From the NCBI GenBank assembly GCA_011526375.1, contig WTIT01000133.1, positions 1 to 38,978 on the forward strand: a stretch of DNA of 38,978 bases. The letters run 5' to 3'. Below the pieces are notes generated by a model. It had not been told where the DNA came from. It made no database searches and saw only the letters and a list, made by a program, of their open reading frames with translations. A program made the translations under genes and the position numbers. Numbering within the stretch: the stretch's first letter is position 1; each line of letters begins with the position of its first letter. This stretch comes from Methanobacteriota archaeon. GTDB lineage: Archaea; Thermoplasmatota; Poseidoniia; Poseidoniales; Poseidoniaceae. Below, one piece after another: positions 1-9,021 of the stretch.

Positions 1-630
1 GGTGATACTGTTAATTGCATGATCACTCCATATGATGGAACATCGTACGGACCTGCCGTTTCTAGTAACTCCATAACAATCCAAAATAGCGCACCGAGTA
101 TCAGTTCAGTTGCTATCGGATATTCAACACAGCAACATACTTCTGGAACCTTCGCTGGAGACCAACTGACCTGTACTCCATCTGGAGGTTCAGATGCTGA
201 TGGTGATGTACTAACTTATGCTTACACATGGTATCTCAATGGTGTTTCACACAGCACAACACAAAATCTTGATACAACCGGTATGAGCTCTGGCGATGTT
301 GTCTATTGTTCCGTAGTTGCTAATGATGGTACCGACAATTCAGCAGCCGTGAATTCTGCTTCCACTACAGTTTACACTATCCATAATATCAACATACAGA
401 ACATGGCATACAGTCCATCAAGTATTACCATTACCCAAGGTGATATCCTGATTTGGACCAATTTGGATAGTGTAGGACATACAGTAACTGCAGATGGCTC
501 AACTCCATTGTTTAACTCCGGAACACTGACCAACGGTCAAACTTACACCCTTACCGGATTGAGTGCTGGAACTTACACTTACCACTGCCAACCTCATCCA
601 TCGATGACTGGAACCATCATTGTCCAGTAA
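1..630 (+). CDS. Secreted Ig-like repeat protein with C-terminal blue-copper (plastocyanin-like) domain, 5' partial
   Basis: The frame is open from base 1, so the start lies upstream of the window. The visible 209 codons hold an Ig/PKD-like beta domain (about nt 85-380, with a DADGD motif typical of such repeats) and then a cupredoxin domain (about nt 385-627). All four type-1 copper ligands are visible: His in GHTV (nt 478-480), then Cys, His and Met in the motif YHCQPHPSM (nt 579-606). That is the plastocyanin/azurin arrangement, so the domain should bind one copper and carry electrons, though a structural role is possible. The protein ends just after the cupredoxin fold with no C-terminal membrane segment, so any anchor or signal peptide must lie upstream. 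The domain call is firm; the role of the whole protein is unknown. Confidence 0.85.
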   Translation, partial: GDTVNCMITPYDGTSYGPAVSSNSITIQNSAPSISSVAIGYSTQQHTSGTFAGDQLTCTPSGGSDADGDVLTYAYTWYLNGVSHSTTQNLDTTGMSSGDVVYCSVVANDGTDNSAAVNSASTTVYTIHNINIQNMAYSPSSITITQGDILIWTNLDSVGHTVTADGSTPLFNSGTLTNGQTYTLTGLSAGTYTYHCQPHPSMTGTIIVQ

Positions 631-659
631 TCTTTAGCGTGCTTCAATACGAAGGGCAA

Positions 660-680
660 TAACAGGGCTGTGCCCTGTTA
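660..680 (+). terminator. Perfect 9-bp hairpin between the copper protein and polB
   Basis: TAACAGGGC (660-668), loop TGT (669-671), GCCCTGTTA (672-680) form a perfect inverted repeat. It lies 29 bases after the copper-protein stop and ends 15 bases before the polB ATG. No run of T follows (the next bases are TGTTTGGG), so it is not a standard intrinsic terminator. It may act as a 3'-end or processing structure for the upstream mRNA or as a 5'-leader hairpin for polB. Confidence 0.45.
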
Positions 681-695
681 TGTTTGGGCAGAGCC

Positions 696-3377
696 ATGCA
701 GTTCGACGGCAGACTCGGGATAATCAGTGGACGGTACCACTCTCTCGATGCTTCCAACGGCGGTAAAGACCACCAAACCATCCTCGAAGTATTTGGTCGC
801 TGTGAAGACGGTCGCTCGATTTGCCTGCTCATCAAAGGCTTACAACCAAGTTTCGAAATTACTCCACTATCTGCTTGGCAAGCCGGTCAGGAAATCCCTG
901 AACAACTGAAAGCACGAGTCAAAGTCATCGCTGACAAAGAGGATGTTGTCAAGATAGACGGGCCAACCATGAAACTCACCGATCTCGGCATGCGACCAAT
1001 TTGGCAAGTTACTACACGTCAACCATATGTGGTACCAAACCTGCGTAAGTCGCTAGAAAAGCAGGGCTGGGGCGTCTACTCTGGCGATATTCCGTTTCTC
1101 AATCGACTATTCTTAGATTTAGATTTGGGTATGCACATCCACGCTAAGGGTGAGATAATCGATACCATTGATGCGCCCAATAATGACATGCAGCAAACTA
1201 CCAAAGTGCGGGCTGCTGGTGGTGCTGGACGTTATAGTGTTGACATTACGGTAGCCTGTACAATCGATGACTTATCTGATACAGATGCTTTTCAGGTACC
1301 ATTCAAAGTATTCTCCTTCGATTTAGAAACCAGTATCAAAGATGAATCGGTTTTGTGCGCAGCTGGATGGATTGAAGACATGGGCACGGGCATCCGACAG
1401 AAGTACGCTTTACAAGGTGAAGAAGGCCATATTTTGGAGCAACTGACACTAATCGTTCGCTCGCAAGACCCAGACATAATCACCGGTTACAATATCGATA
1501 ATTTCGATTTACCGAGACTCAGAGACAGAGCCGATGAACTCAGTAAGAGAGGCGGCTGGCGTCGCAAGGCAGCACTATTTGGTTGGGGCAGAGTCGAGCA
1601 ATCGGAACAAGAACTCAAGCGAACTCGAACTGGATTGCTACCTCGTCGGCAAAGCAACCGTGCCTGGAATCTTGCCGGTCGAAGCGTAGTTGATGCTTGG
1701 TGGCAAACTCGCATGACCATTAGACCTCAGCGTGAAACCCTATCATACGTTGCCAAGTTACTGTTTCCAGATGATGAGGACCGCCACAAAATGGACGTTG
1801 ATGCCTCGAAGATGGACGAAGAATGGGCGGCACGCCCAGATGTGGTAATGGAATACTGTATCCGAGATGCCGAACTTCCCCTCGATATTTTAGAGGAATT
1901 ACAAGCCATTCGCCGTAAGGAAGCGACTGCAGCAGTAGCCAAAGTCAATTTCGATACCGCAGCCAATGGTAGTTCAAGCCAATTGGTTGATTCCCTAATC
2001 ATTAGACTCGCCGATAGAGAACACGTCGCAGTTCCCCTTACCGGTTCAGCCGAGCCGAAAGAAGGCCAAATCACCGGTGGCTATGTTCACGATGTTGATG
2101 CTGGACTTCATCCATGGATTGCCGTACTCGATTTCAAGAGTATGTATCCTTCAATCATGATTGGCAGCAATGTCTGTTATACAACTAGAATCGACCCAAT
2201 TCAATCAGACCAACCGGCTGAGGATGAGCCGGTTCACGTCGCACCAACTGGCGCCCGGTTCCGGCATCAAAGCGTTCGCAAAGGTTTGGTGCCGACCCTG
2301 TTAGAGAATTTGATGGCACAGCGTGATGTCCACAAAGCGGCACTTAAGGAAGCAAAACAGAGTCAAGATTCTGCCAGAATCATGTTCCACGATTCCATGC
2401 AGTATGCGGTAAAAATTCTCATGAATACCTTTTACGGAGTATTTGCTAGTGGTTTTTACCGCTTCACGCATCGTGATTTGGGCTCTTCAATTACCGCATG
2501 GGCCCGTTTCAACATCAAGGACATCATCGCCCAATTAGACGCTGAAGGTCATCACGTTGTCTACTCTGATACCGATTCGATATTCGTTCGTTCCCCAGTT
2601 CCAGAAGGCTCACCATCAACCATCAGACCAGATGAACAAGCCGCAGCAGATGCTGGTGATGAAACAGCACTTGCCAAGATAGCGGCATGGGAGGCCGCCA
2701 AGCAGAGTATGATCGACTTTGGTTTGGAAATCGCCGAACGTTACAGTAAAGATTCAGCGGTATTAGAGTATGAAAAAGGCCTTTCAGTATTCTTTTCTCA
2801 CGGAGCAAAAAAGCGCTATGTTGGCCAAGTAGTCTATCCTAGTGATGAGATGTTAATCCGCGGATATGAGACCCAGCGCACCGATTCTTTTGCCTATCTT
2901 ACCAAGACAATGAAGGAACTTTTCACCTTTGCTTTGGCAGACCAAGAGAATGAATTGGTTAAATGTGCTCTTGATAGAGTAAAGGCACTCAAGAATAACG
3001 AGGTTGACCCAACGGAACTAATCTTAGCAAAATCCTGCAAAGGAACGGTAAGAAAAGACGGTAGCGTTGATTTCTCCAAGGCTTACGCTAATCCAGATAG
3101 CATGGCACAAGTGAGAGTTGCTAAAGCTAGAATTGCCCTTGGATTAGGTTTCACTTCTGGTATGAAGGTCTCATACGTAGTAACCGATGCCTCTCGCTCA
3201 CCAATGACGGTTGAGCCGTGGTTAGAATCTGAAGAAGATGGCGGAATTTCTGACTATGATGGCAAATTCTACGCCGAACGTTTGGCCGCAGCATTGGGCC
3301 GAATTACCGAAGCATTTGGTTGGAACGCCAAGGAATTAATGGCAGGCAATAAACAGAGTTCGTTGTTTTCTTTTTGA
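696..3377 (+). CDS. polB: Family B DNA-directed DNA polymerase (replicative, with 3'-5' exonuclease)
   Basis: A 893-residue family-B polymerase. Exonuclease motifs are intact: Exo I FSFDLET (residue ~208), Exo II YNIDNFDLPRL (~265) and Exo III YCIRDAEL (~387). Polymerase motifs are intact: A as DFKSMYPS (~478), B as KILMNTFYG (~572) and C as YSDTDS (~622), followed by KKRY. It should therefore both synthesise and proofread DNA. No intein interrupts motifs A, B or C, a common site in archaeal PolB. The C-terminus is QSSLFSF, a good fit to a PCNA-interacting peptide. I prefer the ATG at 696 (MQFDGRLG); an in-frame TTG at 684 would add four residues. The gene stands alone on its strand between secreted-protein genes, with the hairpin 660-680 just upstream. 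Confidence 0.97.
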   Translation: MQFDGRLGIISGRYHSLDASNGGKDHQTILEVFGRCEDGRSICLLIKGLQPSFEITPLSAWQAGQEIPEQLKARVKVIADKEDVVKIDGPTMKLTDLGMRPIWQVTTRQPYVVPNLRKSLEKQGWGVYSGDIPFLNRLFLDLDLGMHIHAKGEIIDTIDAPNNDMQQTTKVRAAGGAGRYSVDITVACTIDDLSDTDAFQVPFKVFSFDLETSIKDESVLCAAGWIEDMGTGIRQKYALQGEEGHILEQLTLIVRSQDPDIITGYNIDNFDLPRLRDRADELSKRGGWRRKAALFGWGRVEQSEQELKRTRTGLLPRRQSNRAWNLAGRSVVDAWWQTRMTIRPQRETLSYVAKLLFPDDEDRHKMDVDASKMDEEWAARPDVVMEYCIRDAELPLDILEELQAIRRKEATAAVAKVNFDTAANGSSSQLVDSLIIRLADREHVAVPLTGSAEPKEGQITGGYVHDVDAGLHPWIAVLDFKSMYPSIMIGSNVCYTTRIDPIQSDQPAEDEPVHVAPTGARFRHQSVRKGLVPTLLENLMAQRDVHKAALKEAKQSQDSARIMFHDSMQYAVKILMNTFYGVFASGFYRFTHRDLGSSITAWARFNIKDIIAQLDAEGHHVVYSDTDSIFVRSPVPEGSPSTIRPDEQAAADAGDETALAKIAAWEAAKQSMIDFGLEIAERYSKDSAVLEYEKGLSVFFSHGAKKRYVGQVVYPSDEMLIRGYETQRTDSFAYLTKTMKELFTFALADQENELVKCALDRVKALKNNEVDPTELILAKSCKGTVRKDGSVDFSKAYANPDSMAQVRVAKARIALGLGFTSGMKVSYVVTDASRSPMTVEPWLESEEDGGISDYDGKFYAERLAAALGRITEAFGWNAKELMAGNKQSSLFSF

Positions 3378-3427
3378 AATAGCGCAATTCGTGGAAGCAC
3401 TTTTGATGGATAAACCCTCCAGTCTAC

Positions 3428-4633
3428 ATGATGAAGGCGACATTTCAGCCACTAATGATTGTACTTTTGATGGTCTGTGCCAGTTTATCTGGATGTATCC
3501 TAGCCAGCGATGATGAGGCCGAGGTAAATGTTACAGCAGTGTTCGATTACTCACCAAAAAACGACATTCGAACCGGTGATAGTGTTCAGATGGATGCTTC
3601 TAGTTCACTGCCGCAAGACGGCTCCTTAACCTACAGTTGGGATTGTGATGGCGATGGTGCGACCGATAAAACCGGCCAAAAAGTCTCATGCAGTTGGGAA
3701 TTAGAAGGCACATACAGCGTAACATTGACCGTAGTATCAGGCAGTAAGAGCAGTTCACAAACCAAGGACGTAACAGTTTCAGAGGCACCAGTTGGTTCGC
3801 CAACCGCCGAAATCACTCAGTACACTGATGAAGAGGACTGTTTGTACGAGGAAATTGACAACACTCGTGACATCATCTTGTGGATTTGTGCTATGGACAA
3901 AGACCCTGGCTCCGACCGAGAAATACAAGACACTCGAGACATTATGCTAGATGCTTATGATACCGAGGCCGGTGGTGAAGACCAATACATTACTGAGTAC
4001 AACTGGGACTTAGACTTACTAGTTGATTCAGATGGCGATGGCAATACTGAAAATGATGCTGACCTTACTGGCGAATCTGTAGAGTGGAAGGATGTTGCAC
4101 CAGGAGAATACCAAATCAACCTATCAGTAACTAACAGTGCTGGCAAGATGGACGGTGACAAAATCAAGGTCTATGTGTCATTTTATGGCCACTGGTCCGA
4201 CACAGACTGGGAAATTGCTAGTGGCAACTCCAATGATCCAGAGGAGATTCAATTCGATGTACCAGTTGTCTATGATAAAGACCAAGGCAATACGATTAGA
4301 AAGGTAGAGGTGATTCTAATTTACCCACAAATCGACGATGATTGTCAAGACATTACTCCCGGTGAGGGAAATAACTGTCGCAATAAAATAGACATTTATG
4401 CTTACAATGAGGAAGATGAAGAGGCTAGGAACACCACAGAAACGCCACTCGATGGTCGTGAACATGGTGATTGCGATGATGACAATGACTGTTTACAACT
4501 TCTGTTGAGTTCATACATGTTTACCGAAACTGAATCTACCTTTGGTGATGGAGAATGGGTTATTGCAATCCATAACGAAAAGGTAAATGACCAAAAAATC
4601 GAGTCATTTGTAATAATTCTTCATTACAAGTGA
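3428..4633 (+). CDS. PKD-domain lipoprotein
   Basis: A 401-residue predicted lipoprotein. The N-terminus has a short hydrophobic signal ending in the lipobox SLSGC (Cys23), so it is probably anchored by lipid on the outside of the cytoplasmic membrane. A PKD domain follows (~34-117, with SWDCDGDG and GTYSVTLTV motifs). A second PKD-like region (~118-252) carries DSDGDGNTENDAD, a likely calcium-binding loop. The C-terminal ~145 residues form another beta domain ending in GDGEWVIAIHNE, which resembles the closing strand of a proprotein-convertase P domain, though this is only a motif-level likeness. The protein is strongly acidic. No catalytic motif is visible, so a binding or structural role at the surface is inferred. 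A second ATG directly follows the first and cannot be excluded as the start. Confidence 0.8.
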   Translation: MMKATFQPLMIVLLMVCASLSGCILASDDEAEVNVTAVFDYSPKNDIRTGDSVQMDASSSLPQDGSLTYSWDCDGDGATDKTGQKVSCSWELEGTYSVTLTVVSGSKSSSQTKDVTVSEAPVGSPTAEITQYTDEEDCLYEEIDNTRDIILWICAMDKDPGSDREIQDTRDIMLDAYDTEAGGEDQYITEYNWDLDLLVDSDGDGNTENDADLTGESVEWKDVAPGEYQINLSVTNSAGKMDGDKIKVYVSFYGHWSDTDWEIASGNSNDPEEIQFDVPVVYDKDQGNTIRKVEVILIYPQIDDDCQDITPGEGNNCRNKIDIYAYNEEDEEARNTTETPLDGREHGDCDDDNDCLQLLLSSYMFTETESTFGDGEWVIAIHNEKVNDQKIESFVIILHYK

Positions 4634-4687
4634 TTTATCGTAATATATTGAGAAAGCCCTTTCATGGGTAGCCAGCGAGGATTAACC

Positions 4688-6139
4688 ATGCGAAGAACTC
4701 GTATCGTCGCAACTATCGGTCCTGCATCGGATGATGACAAGACCTTACTGTCCCTGCTAAAAGGTGGCGTGAACGTATGCCGTTTGAATTATTCACACGG
4801 TGAGCCAGAGCAGAAAACCGAACTCTATCACCGCATCAGGGCACTAGAATCTAAAATCGGCCGGCCAACCTGTATTCTAGCAGACCTACCCGGACCAAAA
4901 CTCAGGCTTGGCGAATTCGAAGGAATACACGTCTTAGGTATGAGGAAAAAAGTCGAACTGCATTGTGGTATTTCTTACATGGAAGATGCAAGCAACAAGA
5001 AATTACCAGTACAGTATGCCGGGCTCTCTGCTGAGTTGAAGAAAGGCGACCCAGTGCTGCTTGCTGATGGGCTAATTCGACTCAAAGTACTCTCAACCAC
5101 CGGTGAAGCGGGTGGAATAGTAACGTGCCGTATACAAGACGGTGGACCGATAAGTTCGAGAAAGGGTATCAATGTACCAGGGACCTTGGTTGACCTGCCA
5201 GCGATTGGGCCAAAAGATGAGCGTGCTCTCAAGCACGCGCTAGATACAGGTGCAGATGTGGTCGCAGTATCATATGTCAGAACGGCAAAAGATTTGCAAC
5301 CGGCCAAAGAGACCATCAAGAAGCGAGGTCTATCGACATGGATCGTTGCAAAAATAGAACATCCAATGGCCTTGGATCACTTAGACGAAATTCTGGATAT
5401 CGCCGATGCGGTAATGGTGGCAAGAGGCGATTTAGGGGTGGAAATTCCTCTAGAAGAAGTACCAATTGCTCAACAAAAAATCATTGATAGTGCATTAGAG
5501 CGCGGCATGCCGGTAATCGTCGCTACTCAGATGCTTGAAACCATGACAGTCAATCCAAGACCGACCCGGGCGGAAGTTAGCGATATCTCAACCGCTATTA
5601 GACAAGGAGCTACTGGAGTTATGCTTTCAGGCGAGACTGCTTCAGGCAAATACCCGCTAAAATCAGTTCAAACGATGGCTAAAATCGCTCAATCAACTGA
5701 GCAAGGCCTAGAATCGAGTGACCTTAAACCAGAATCTGTCAACAAATATCGCTCAACCCGGGCGGTTGCTCATGCCGGTGTTGAATTAGCCAAAATGGCC
5801 AATGCATCACGCATCTTGGTTGCTACAGAACGTGGTAATGCACCTAGATTGGTATCGCTGCATCAACCCGGTATGCCAGTCACCGCAGTAACTAACAGTA
5901 TCGAGACTGCACGCAAGGTGCAAATTTTACCCGGCATTGATAGTATAGTGGTCGAAGAATATGAACGAGGCTCCAAGACCATGCAGAATGCGCTTTCTTT
6001 GTTGGTAGAAACTGGAGCAGTAAAACCCGGACACAAAGTAGTCGCTATATCTGGCTCGCCAAAAGCGATAAGCGGTCTTACTAGTACGGCAAGGTTGTAC
6101 AAAGTTTCCAAAGAGGGCGAGATTGTAGGCACGGAGTGA
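4688..6139 (+). CDS. pyk: Pyruvate kinase
   Basis: Converts phosphoenolpyruvate and ADP to pyruvate and ATP, the last step of glycolysis in the cytoplasm. From the ATG at 4688 it has 483 residues, normal for the family. Hallmarks are NYSHG (phosphate and K+ site), DLPGPKLR, the catalytic-lysine region IVAKIEHP, the metal-binding MVARGDLGVEI and the signature ATQMLETM followed by RAEVSD and MLSGETASGKYP. The C-terminal regulatory domain is present. An upstream in-frame ATG at 4664 would add eight residues (MGSQRGLT). I prefer 4688 because family members start at MRRTRIVATIGP and a GCGAGG element lies seven bases upstream. A TATA-like TAATATAT (4641-4648) lies upstream and may be the promoter. 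Confidence 0.96.
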   Translation: MRRTRIVATIGPASDDDKTLLSLLKGGVNVCRLNYSHGEPEQKTELYHRIRALESKIGRPTCILADLPGPKLRLGEFEGIHVLGMRKKVELHCGISYMEDASNKKLPVQYAGLSAELKKGDPVLLADGLIRLKVLSTTGEAGGIVTCRIQDGGPISSRKGINVPGTLVDLPAIGPKDERALKHALDTGADVVAVSYVRTAKDLQPAKETIKKRGLSTWIVAKIEHPMALDHLDEILDIADAVMVARGDLGVEIPLEEVPIAQQKIIDSALERGMPVIVATQMLETMTVNPRPTRAEVSDISTAIRQGATGVMLSGETASGKYPLKSVQTMAKIAQSTEQGLESSDLKPESVNKYRSTRAVAHAGVELAKMANASRILVATERGNAPRLVSLHQPGMPVTAVTNSIETARKVQILPGIDSIVVEEYERGSKTMQNALSLLVETGAVKPGHKVVAISGSPKAISGLTSTARLYKVSKEGEIVGTE

Positions 6140-6180
6140 AAAATCTCAGTAAATTGGCGAACAGTGTTTGGTTTTTTCCA

Positions 6181-6189
6181 CATATACAA
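6181..6189 (+). promoter_or_regulatory. Possible TATA box upstream of EF-1 alpha
   Basis: CATATACAA lies in the 118-base gap between pyk and tuf, just after a T-run (GGTTTTTTCC, 6170-6179) that could end the pyk transcript. A start about 26 bases downstream of this box would give a leader of about 45 bases containing the AAGGAG site. The box is read by eye only. Confidence 0.3.
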
Positions 6190-6257
6190 CATAATTTACC
6201 ATGCGTCGCTTTCAAATAGGGGTTGCATGTCGGAAGGCTCGATAAGGAGTTATTATT

Positions 6258-7553
6258 ATGCCATCTCAATGGGAAGACAAGAGTAAGCCACACCGTAATA
6301 TTGTATTCGTAGGTCACGTAGATCACGGAAAGTCGACAACCGTAGGTCGTCTACTTCTGGATTCAGGCCACATCGAAGAACACGTAATTGAAAAGAACGA
6401 AAAGCTAGCAGCAGAAGCCGGTAAGGCTGGTTTTGGTCTAGCATACGTTATGGACGGATTGAAGGAAGAGAGAGAGCGTGGAATTACCATCGACGTTGCT
6501 CACAAGGAATTCTTCACCCCTAAGTACTACTGGACTATCATCGATGCTCCAGGTCACCGTGACTTCGTAAAGAACATGATTACTGGTGCTTCACAAGCTG
6601 ACACCGCTGTTCTACTATGTGCTGCTAACGATGGTGTTAACGCACAAACCAAGGAACACGCTTTCCTAGCAAAGGTTCTGGGTGTCAAGGAACTTATTGT
6701 CCACGTTAACAAGATGGACATTTCCGGTGTCGACTGGTCAGAAGACAAGTACAAGGCTGCTTGTACAGAAGTTTCCAACCTACTAAAGATGGCTGGATTC
6801 GGTTCTCAACTAGACAACATCCCAATGATCCCAGCATCATCTCTAAAGGGCGACAACGTTTACAAGAAGTCTGAAAACACACCATGGTACAATGGACCAA
6901 CACTATTCGAAGCTATTGACGCTGCTGCTATGCCAGACAAGCCAGTCGACAAGCCTCTAAGACTACCTATCCAAGACGTGTACAAGATTTCCGGTATCGG
7001 TACTGTACCAGTCGGTAAGATTGAAACAGGTACTCTAAACGTTGGTAAGACTGTTGTTTTCAACCCATCACAAAAGTCTGCTGAAGTTAAGTCAATTGAA
7101 ATGCACCACACAATGGTACCAAAGGCTGAGCCAGGTGACAACGTAGGTTTCAACGTTCGTGGACTAGCTGCTGACGACATCCGCCGTGGTGACGTTGCTG
7201 GTTACACTGACAGTGAGCCAACCTATGTCAGACACGATGAGCACTTCGTCGGACAAATCCAGTTGATGGACATTCCAAAGGCCGTTTCCGTAGGATACAC
7301 TCCAGTATTCCACGCACACACCGCACAAGTTGCTGTCAAGTTCATGGAACTTCTAGAAAAGACCAACAAGTCCGGTAAGGAAGCCAACCCATCATTCTTG
7401 AAGACTGGTGACGCATGTCTAATTCGTTTCCAACCAACCAAGCCTCTTGCTATCGAGCAGATGGACACATTCCCAGAACTGTCCCGTTTCGCTATCCGTG
7501 ACATGGGTAAGACAGTAGCTGCTGGTGTCTGTTTGAAGATCGAGAAGAAGTGA
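6258..7553 (+). CDS. tuf: Translation elongation factor EF-1 alpha (aEF1A)
   Basis: GTPase that delivers aminoacyl-tRNA to the ribosome. The protein has 431 residues. The GTP-binding motifs are intact: G1 GHVDHGKST (~19-27), G3 DAPGH and G4 NKMD. The effector region RGITID is present, and domains 2 and 3 follow. The insertion pattern (KNEKLAAEAGKAGFGLAYVMDGL) is of the archaeal/eukaryotic EF-1 alpha type, not bacterial EF-Tu. The start is well supported by AAGGAG (6244-6249), eight bases before the ATG. Codon choice is sharply biased (CTA for Leu, AAG for Lys, GGT for Gly) compared with neighbouring genes, as expected for a very highly expressed protein. It is followed 38 bases later by rps10, the usual archaeal order. 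Confidence 0.98.
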   Translation: MPSQWEDKSKPHRNIVFVGHVDHGKSTTVGRLLLDSGHIEEHVIEKNEKLAAEAGKAGFGLAYVMDGLKEERERGITIDVAHKEFFTPKYYWTIIDAPGHRDFVKNMITGASQADTAVLLCAANDGVNAQTKEHAFLAKVLGVKELIVHVNKMDISGVDWSEDKYKAACTEVSNLLKMAGFGSQLDNIPMIPASSLKGDNVYKKSENTPWYNGPTLFEAIDAAAMPDKPVDKPLRLPIQDVYKISGIGTVPVGKIETGTLNVGKTVVFNPSQKSAEVKSIEMHHTMVPKAEPGDNVGFNVRGLAADDIRRGDVAGYTDSEPTYVRHDEHFVGQIQLMDIPKAVSVGYTPVFHAHTAQVAVKFMELLEKTNKSGKEANPSFLKTGDACLIRFQPTKPLAIEQMDTFPELSRFAIRDMGKTVAAGVCLKIEKK

Positions 7554-7591
7554 ATCTAAGATTTGAGGTTTGACAGGTTGGAGGATTAAAT

Positions 7592-7921
7592 TTGGCTGCA
7601 GTAACAATCATCAAATTGACTGGTGAAAACCACCAAGATATCGATAGAGTTGCTAGCCAAATTAAGACAATCTGTGACGCTGGTGGAATCTCCCTAAGAG
7701 GTCCAATTCCACTACCAACTAGAAGACTGGTTGTACCAGTTCGCAAATCGCCAGATGGTGAAGGTAGTGAAACATACGATCACTGGGAATTAAGAGTTCA
7801 CAAGCGTCTGCTTGAGATGGATATCAACTCAGGTAAAGATGAGTCTGCTCTAAGACAAGTCACTAGAATCGAGATTCCAGATACAGTAAGTATCGAACTT
7901 TCGATGAGAGTTGCCAACTGA
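7592..7921 (+). CDS. rps10: 30S ribosomal protein S10 (uS10)
   Basis: A 109-residue ribosomal protein of the small-subunit head. Recognised by IKLTGENHQDIDRVASQI near the N-terminus, GPIPLPTRR in the middle, the HKRLLEMDI segment and the C-terminal IEIPDTVSIELSM. Archaeal S10 is normally 100-110 residues. The start is TTG (7592), supported by GGAGG at 7579-7584 at normal spacing. It is presumably co-transcribed with tuf. The stop codon (7919-7921) lies one base from the stop of the convergent GINS gene, leaving no room for a separate terminator. Confidence 0.96.
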   Translation: MAAVTIIKLTGENHQDIDRVASQIKTICDAGGISLRGPIPLPTRRLVVPVRKSPDGEGSETYDHWELRVHKRLLEMDINSGKDESALRQVTRIEIPDTVSIELSMRVAN

Positions 7922-7922
7922 G

Positions 7923-8945
7923 TTAGAGATTTTCTACCTCAGCAACACCTGATTCAACTAACCAATCAGCTGTGTCTTTGTCAATAAAGTGGATATCATC
8001 CTGTTCAAGATTTATCTCCAGCCCATCACCTAACATAATTGGCTCCGGCAACGATTGTAGGATTCTTATCCTTATCATTTCATTGCTCTCTGCTGCAGTC
8101 GCTTCTTCAGCAGGGGATGGCTCTTCAGCAGCCTCGATTGGCAATTGTTCGGTCCAGGTTTGACTTTTCTTCTTTGATGGAGCTAATTCCATAGCCGCCA
8201 TGTGTTTCTCAGTCTTTTCAGCCGGCTTTTGAATAACTTTTTCATCCTCTTCCGGCTTAGTTTCTAATCCTGATTTAACATATTCATCAATATCAGGCCA
8301 CTCTTCATTGAATATTCGCTCTTCCTCATCATACTGTGAATCAACCATTTCGATATCAGGTTCATCATCTTCAATTACCAATTCTGGCGGTGACTGGCCG
8401 GTTAAGCCTTCAGGACTTTCAATGAATGAATCTAGTTGCATAGTGCCTCTCGAGTGCTTTCTTCTTTCAACCAATCCTTCTCCCAGTAAGCCTCTTTGCA
8501 TTGATTCCCAATCAATCGCTTTTTTGAAACGGTCCATCTGAGTGACTATCCCAGTGTAAAACGCCTTTTCTGCAGGATCGTGACGCGCCCAGTCCATCGG
8601 TTGCAGTTCTTGATTTGCCCCTAATTGGGAGTCAGTTCTCAGTGATTGACTAGCAAGGTATTGCATCATAGTAACAAGTCGCTTACGAGATAATTCGGAT
8701 GCAATTCTTCGAATATTTGCTTGACGTTTTTGGGCGTTTTGCAGTCTTAATCCGGTGATTCCGTTCATTAGCATTTCTTGGATATCAGCGTCGATTCCAG
8801 CCAACAGTTTACCAACCATTTCCCAAAAGTTCTGTCGAGGTAATGGTACAGGCATATTTCGTGAAGCTTGTTGCCTTCTTGTGGCGAATAATTCCTCTTC
8901 AATATCTCGCGCTTGCGCTTTGTCGAGATATCTATCCTCCGCCAT
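7923..8945 (-). CDS. Archaeal GINS complex subunit, GINS51 type, with long acidic linker
   Basis: 340 residues. GINS is the replicative helicase accessory complex that joins MCM and Cdc45/RecJ. The N-terminal ~120 residues fit the helical GINS A domain (PLPRQNFWEMVGKLL, then LSRKRLVTMMQYLAS, the usual R..K helix). The last ~50 residues fit the small GINS B domain (IRILQSLPEPIMLGDGLEI ... DTADWLVESGVAEVENL). A-then-B order is that of GINS51/Sld5-Psf1 rather than GINS23. Between them lies an unusually long, acidic, proline- and glutamate-rich linker of about 130 residues. The ATG at 8945 is chosen because GAGGGGTG lies just upstream; a longer frame to 8978 exists. Motifs are read by eye, so the assignment is good but not certain. 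Confidence 0.72.
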   Translation of the reverse strand: MAEDRYLDKAQARDIEEELFATRRQQASRNMPVPLPRQNFWEMVGKLLAGIDADIQEMLMNGITGLRLQNAQKRQANIRRIASELSRKRLVTMMQYLASQSLRTDSQLGANQELQPMDWARHDPAEKAFYTGIVTQMDRFKKAIDWESMQRGLLGEGLVERRKHSRGTMQLDSFIESPEGLTGQSPPELVIEDDEPDIEMVDSQYDEEERIFNEEWPDIDEYVKSGLETKPEEDEKVIQKPAEKTEKHMAAMELAPSKKKSQTWTEQLPIEAAEEPSPAEEATAAESNEMIRIRILQSLPEPIMLGDGLEINLEQDDIHFIDKDTADWLVESGVAEVENL

Positions 8946-9021
8946 AATCACCCCTCGGATATGAAAGGACTTGAACATTAATACTCAAACATCGTATCAA
9001 CTGGTTCATAATCAAAGACCT

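Noticed and set aside
684-695. TTG start at 684 for DNA polymerase B
   Set aside because: It adds four residues next to the hairpin; the ATG at 696 is simpler. It cannot be fully excluded.
696-3377. Intein in DNA polymerase B or aIF5B
   Set aside because: Motifs A, B and C of PolB and the GTPase loops of aIF5B read through without interruption.
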